Part shown: positions 14,671 to 17,389 of the stretch, in pieces
How the letters are laid out: each line of letters opens with the position of its first letter
Position numbering within the stretch: the first letter of the stretch is position 1
From: Syntrophomonadaceae bacterium
GTDB lineage: Bacteria > Bacillota > Dethiobacteria > DTU022
Assembly (NCBI GenBank): GCA_007127255.1
Contig: SKZS01000171.1
Location: forward strand, 1 to 17,389
Reading direction: 5' to 3'
DNA: 17,389 nucleotides
Notes under the pieces: model-generated
Told to the model about the DNA's origin: nothing
The model's database searches: none
What the model saw: only the letters and a program-made list of their open reading frames with translations
Program-made: the position numbers and the translations under genes

Positions 14671-15516
14671 ATGAGTGAAAAGCATGTTGAGCAGTTTAAA
14701 ATCAGAGATATGGAACCGGCAACAGAAAAAGTAGTAGCAGTTGATGTTGAAAAAGTATTCCCGAATCCCTTTCAGCCGCGCAAAGATCTGGCGGAAGAGA
14801 AAATTGAAGAACTGGCCCAGTCAATAAAAACCAGCGGCTTAATCCAGCCAGTGGTAGTGCGGCGGGTGGGCAGTAATTATCAACTTGTTGTCGGCGAAAG
14901 AAGGTTTTTAGCCTGTCGTAAACTTGGTTGGAAAACCATATCGGCCGCAGTAAAAACCCTTTCTGATAACGATATGGCTACGATCGCGCTAATTGAAAAC
15001 CTGCAGCGTGAGAATCTAAACTATATCGAGGAAGGGATGGGCTATGTAAGTTTAATGAAGAATTTCAACCTGACCCAGGAAGAACTTGCCCGGAGGTTGG
15101 GTAAGAATCAATCAACTGTAGCGAATAAGATCAGGTTGCTTAAACTGACTAAACCGATCCGCGAACAGCTTCTTAAAAATGGTTTGTCAGAAAGGCATGC
15201 CAGGGCTTTGCTCAGGCTGGAATCTGAGGAGCAGCAGTTAAAGACAATTCATGAAATTGTGGAAAGAGGATTGACTGTCAGCCAGGCTGAAAAACGCATT
15301 GATAAAATTAGCGGACAGCCCAAAAAGCGGGGAAATCTCAAGCGCTCGAAGCCAATAATAAGAGACATGCGCATTATCTTAAATACAATCAGAGAAGCAG
15401 TTTCGATTATGCATAGTTCCGGCTTGTACCCGGAAGTAGATGAAACTGTAGAAGAAGATTATATTGAAGTTACTATCCGTTTGACCAAAGAAATGTTAAG
15501 ATCCGAAAAAAGTTAA
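14671..15516 (+). CDS. noc: Nucleoid occlusion protein Noc (ParB family)
   Basis: ParB-like CTPase that binds NBS sites and blocks division over the nucleoid. 281 residues. ParB-type features: FPNPFQPRKD (~residue 30-39), GERR box (75-78), IENLQRENLN and a helix-turn-helix with LTQEELARRLGKNQSTVANKIRLL. It is called Noc rather than ParB by position (between rsmG and parA, as in B. subtilis). Its specificity residues also fit: aligning to the published Caulobacter ParB positions 173, 179, 184 and 201, it carries Q, K, K and R, the Noc set, while the downstream ParB has R, S, A and G. The N-terminus does not show an obvious strong amphipathic membrane-targeting helix. The start has AAGGGCGTTGAT upstream. 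It lies 56 bases before parA. Confidence 0.85.
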   Translation: MSEKHVEQFKIRDMEPATEKVVAVDVEKVFPNPFQPRKDLAEEKIEELAQSIKTSGLIQPVVVRRVGSNYQLVVGERRFLACRKLGWKTISAAVKTLSDNDMATIALIENLQRENLNYIEEGMGYVSLMKNFNLTQEELARRLGKNQSTVANKIRLLKLTKPIREQLLKNGLSERHARALLRLESEEQQLKTIHEIVERGLTVSQAEKRIDKISGQPKKRGNLKRSKPIIRDMRIILNTIREAVSIMHSSGLYPEVDETVEEDYIEVTIRLTKEMLRSEKS

Positions 15517-15572
15517 ATTAGTTTTAACAACGTTCGAAATTAATAACAGAAAAAGGTTAGGGGAGATAATAA

Positions 15573-16334
15573 ATGGCTCGAGTTCTGGCGGTTGCAAACC
15601 AAAAAGGCGGGGTAGGAAAAACTACAACAGCAATAAACTTAAGCGCATCGCTGGCCAAGTTGGGAGCAAAGGTTTTGCTAATAGATATTGATCCCCAGGG
15701 CAATGCAACCAGCGGTGTCGGCCTGCCGAAAAAGGAAATTAAAACCTGTATTTATAATACGATAATTGATGAAATGCCGATAAAAAAGGCAATACTCACC
15801 TCACGTTGGGATAATCTAGATGTAGTTCCGGCTACAATCCAATTGGCTGGCGCAGAAATAGAACTGGTTTCCATGGTCTCACGGGAAGAGAAACTAAAGA
15901 ACGCCCTGACCCCGATTTTAAGTGACTACAATATCATTATTATAGATTGTCCTCCTTCGCTGGGTTTGCTGACCTTGAATGCTATGAATGCTGCTAATGG
16001 AATTGTCATTCCGATTCAATGCGAATACTATGCCCTGGAAGGGCTGGGGCAGTTGATGAACACAATCACGCTTGTTCGCAAGCACCTTAACCCGGAATTG
16101 AAAATTGAAGGCGTAATCCTGACAATGTATGATACAAGAACTAATCTTTCAGAGCAGGTGGCAGAAGAAGTCAGAAGTTATTTTAAGCAGTATGTTTATA
16201 GTACTGTAATTCCCCGCAACGTGCGCTTAAGTGAAGCCCCCAGCTATGGAAAGCATATCCTGGAATATGACCCAAGAAGCAGGGGAGCGGAGCTCCATCT
16301 TGCTTTAGCTCGGGAGGTATTAAATAATGAGTGA
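15573..16334 (+). CDS. parA: Chromosome partitioning ATPase ParA (Soj)
   Basis: Dynamic DNA-binding ATPase that, with ParB bound to parS, moves or organises the origin; in B. subtilis (Soj) it also controls DnaA activity. 253 residues, no N-terminal extension. The deviant Walker A is QKGGVGKTT (residues 10-18, K11 and K16), the second motif is LLIDIDPQGNATSG (35-48), and Walker B IIIIDCPPSLGLLTLNA follows near residue 126. A QCEYYALEGLGQL motif and the RNVRLSEAPSYGKHILEYDPRSRGAE block are also typical. The ATG start has GGGGAGAT upstream. The stop codon overlaps the parB start by eight bases, so the pair is translationally coupled. Confidence 0.97.
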   Translation: MARVLAVANQKGGVGKTTTAINLSASLAKLGAKVLLIDIDPQGNATSGVGLPKKEIKTCIYNTIIDEMPIKKAILTSRWDNLDVVPATIQLAGAEIELVSMVSREEKLKNALTPILSDYNIIIIDCPPSLGLLTLNAMNAANGIVIPIQCEYYALEGLGQLMNTITLVRKHLNPELKIEGVILTMYDTRTNLSEQVAEEVRSYFKQYVYSTVIPRNVRLSEAPSYGKHILEYDPRSRGAELHLALAREVLNNE

Positions 16335-17190
16335 AAAAAGACGGTTGGGTAAAGGCCTGGGGGCTTTAATCCCGGATGCTCTGGCAACTTCGGCTGAAAC
16401 AAGCGAAATAAAGCTGGATCTTATCAAACCAAATCCATTTCAGCCGCGAAGGACATTTAATGACGAAAAGTTAAATGAGTTAGCCTCGTCGATCAAAGAG
16501 CATGGCGTTTTGCAGGCCGTAGTGGTATCGCCAGGCGGTGAAGATGATCACTACATTCTCGTGGCCGGGGAAAGAAGATGCCGGGCAGCACGTTTGGCAG
16601 GTCTCGATACGGTTCCGGCAGTAGTAAAAGCTATTGATAAGAGCACTATGCTTGAAATTGCTTTAATCGAAAACCTGCAACGTGAAGACTTAAATCCTGT
16701 AGAAGAAGCTCATGCCTATAAGAAGCTGATGCAAGACTTCAGCTATACGCAGGATGAATTGGCACGCCGCATTGGTCGCAGCAGACCCTCGATTGCCAAC
16801 AGCATCAGGTTGCTGGCCTTGCCTGACTCGATTTTGAACTCCCTGGCCAAAGGAGAGCTGACTCCGGGCCAGGTCCGACCCTTGCTGGCCATTGGCGATC
16901 CAGAGAAACAGTGTGCAGCAGCGAGGCAAATTATCACCGAAGGGCTTTCATCCAGGGAAGCAGAAAAAATGGTTACCGCTATTAACGCAACAAAAAGCGG
17001 GGAAAAAGAACCGGCAACCGAAACCGTTCTCGATCCCCTTAGCGCTGAACTGCAGCTACAAATGCAGAGGTTGCTCGGCACCAAGGTTAAGCTAAAAAAG
17101 GGCAAAAATGGTGGCAGCATAGAGATCTATTACTACAGCGATGAAGACCTTGAACGCCTTATGGCAAAGCTTCTGCCCGAAGGAATCTAA
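16327..17190 (+). CDS. parB: Chromosome partitioning protein ParB (Spo0J)
   Basis: CTP-dependent DNA clamp that loads at parS and spreads along neighbouring DNA to segregate the origin and recruit SMC. 287 residues. The N-terminal RRLGKGLGALIPD motif (residues 5-17) is the typical ParA-stimulating start. PNPFQPRR, the GERR CTP-binding box, IENLQREDLNPVEEAHAYKKLM and the HTH (YTQDELARRIGRSRPSIANSIRLLALP) follow. Specificity residues aligned to Caulobacter ParB 173/179/184/201 are R, S, A and G, fitting parS recognition. The usually conserved GHARALL near residue 185 is GQVRPLL here. The start has GGGAGGT upstream inside parA. Two parS sites lie within 80 bases after the stop. Confidence 0.97.
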   Translation: MSEKRRLGKGLGALIPDALATSAETSEIKLDLIKPNPFQPRRTFNDEKLNELASSIKEHGVLQAVVVSPGGEDDHYILVAGERRCRAARLAGLDTVPAVVKAIDKSTMLEIALIENLQREDLNPVEEAHAYKKLMQDFSYTQDELARRIGRSRPSIANSIRLLALPDSILNSLAKGELTPGQVRPLLAIGDPEKQCAAARQIITEGLSSREAEKMVTAINATKSGEKEPATETVLDPLSAELQLQMQRLLGTKVKLKKGKNGGSIEIYYYSDEDLERLMAKLLPEGI

Positions 17191-17206
17191 ACAGGAACCT
17201 TAGCCT

Positions 17207-17226
17207 GCTGTTTCACGTGAAACAGC
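17207..17226. other. parS: parS site 1 (20-bp perfect palindrome)
   Basis: The 16-base core TGTTTCACGTGAAACA (17209-17224) matches the B. subtilis-type parS consensus exactly, and the palindrome extends by GC/GC to 20 bases. It lies 17 bases after the parB stop. This is a near-certain ParB loading site, given parA-parB immediately upstream. Confidence 0.95.
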
Positions 17227-17240
17227 GTCACCACAATTTC

Positions 17241-17270
17241 AGCATATTGTTTCACGTGAAACAATATGCT
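17241..17270. other. parS: parS site 2 (30-bp perfect palindrome)
   Basis: The same 16-base core (17248-17263) lies at the centre of a perfect 30-base palindrome whose arms extend seven further bases on each side (ending AGCATAT / ATATGCT). Its centre is 39 bases from the centre of site 1. It is followed by no T-run, so a terminator role is unlikely. A second loading site near the origin is common. Confidence 0.94.
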
Positions 17271-17389
17271 TGATACGGCAGCTATATTTGTCAGGTGATC
17301 GTGGCCGTTTTGCCTGTAAAGACTTCTTGCCTGGGTTGTTTTTGGCAAGGACGGTGTTGCTCAGTTCCCTTTGACCGTTTGTGTTATAA
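17271..17389. other. Right edge, no supported gene
   Basis: About 120 bases after the second parS carry no gene I can support. A weak 6-bp stem (CTTGCC/GGCAAG, 17326-17349, 12-base loop) is visible, but no T-run follows it. A frame from GTG 17296 stays open to the edge, but it is short, rich in Cys and unrecognised, so I do not call it. Confidence 0.5.

Noticed and set aside
17241..17270. parS site 2 read as a terminator hairpin for parB
   Set aside because: The palindrome is perfect but is followed by no T-rich tract, and the exact parS core explains it.
17326..17349. 6-bp stem-loop after parS
   Set aside because: The stem is short, the loop is 12 bases and no T-run follows, so I do not call it a terminator.
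17296..17389. Open frame from GTG 17296 to the window edge, preceded by an AGGTGATC-like sequence
   Set aside because: It is only about 30 codons within the window, unusually rich in Cys, and unlike any family I recognise. It could be the start of a gene, but there is not enough to support one.

Overview
This window spans the chromosomal replication origin of a Firmicute (Bacillota), most likely from the Clostridia or a related deep lineage. Three things point there. The gene order follows the Bacillus/Clostridium oriC plan: dnaA-dnaN-recF-gyrB leftward, and rpmH-rnpA-yidD-yidC-jag-mnmE-rsmG-noc-parA-parB rightward. Noc and a RemB-like protein are present. TTG and GTG starts are frequent, with purine-rich Shine-Dalgarno sequences. 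I cannot name the species from the sequence.

Left edge, 1-3250, plus strand: the 3' end of a TAXI-type TRAP solute-binding protein, a hairpin, a fused 4TM/12TM TRAP permease, a DUF1850 protein and a terminator. This transport operon runs toward the origin and converges on gyrB, in the place where gyrA often lies.

Replication block, 3294-9829, minus strand: gyrB, a RemB-like DUF370 protein, a DUF721 (DciA-like) protein, recF, dnaN and dnaA. recF and the DUF721 gene overlap. gyrB has its own promoter-like sequence. The origin appears bipartite, flanking dnaA. The dnaA/rpmH gap (9830-10094) holds DnaA-box-like 9-mers. The dnaN/dnaA gap (8193-8449) holds a box pair, a GC triplet, DnaA-trio-like triplets and a pure A/T tract, in the order described for the Bacillus subtilis unwinding element.

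Rightward block, 10031-17190, plus strand: a near-consensus promoter drives rpmH, rnpA, yidD, yidC and jag (ribosomal protein, RNase P protein, membrane insertion, RNA binding), which end at a strong terminator. Then come mnmE (tRNA wobble-U modification, without its usual neighbour mnmG), rsmG (16S rRNA methylation), noc (nucleoid occlusion) and parA-parB (origin segregation). Two parS palindromes lie just after parB, and no gene is supported beyond them.

This is core housekeeping DNA, and I found no convincing undescribed system. The points worth a second look are details: the degenerate origin boxes and candidate unwinding element, the unusual neighbours (no gyrA, mnmG or S4-domain gene in the expected places, TRAP operon inserted), an Arg-to-Gln change next to the MnmE DTAG motif, Noc/ParB specificity residues, and the 30-bp parS palindrome. 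No run longer than 300 bases lacks a gene.
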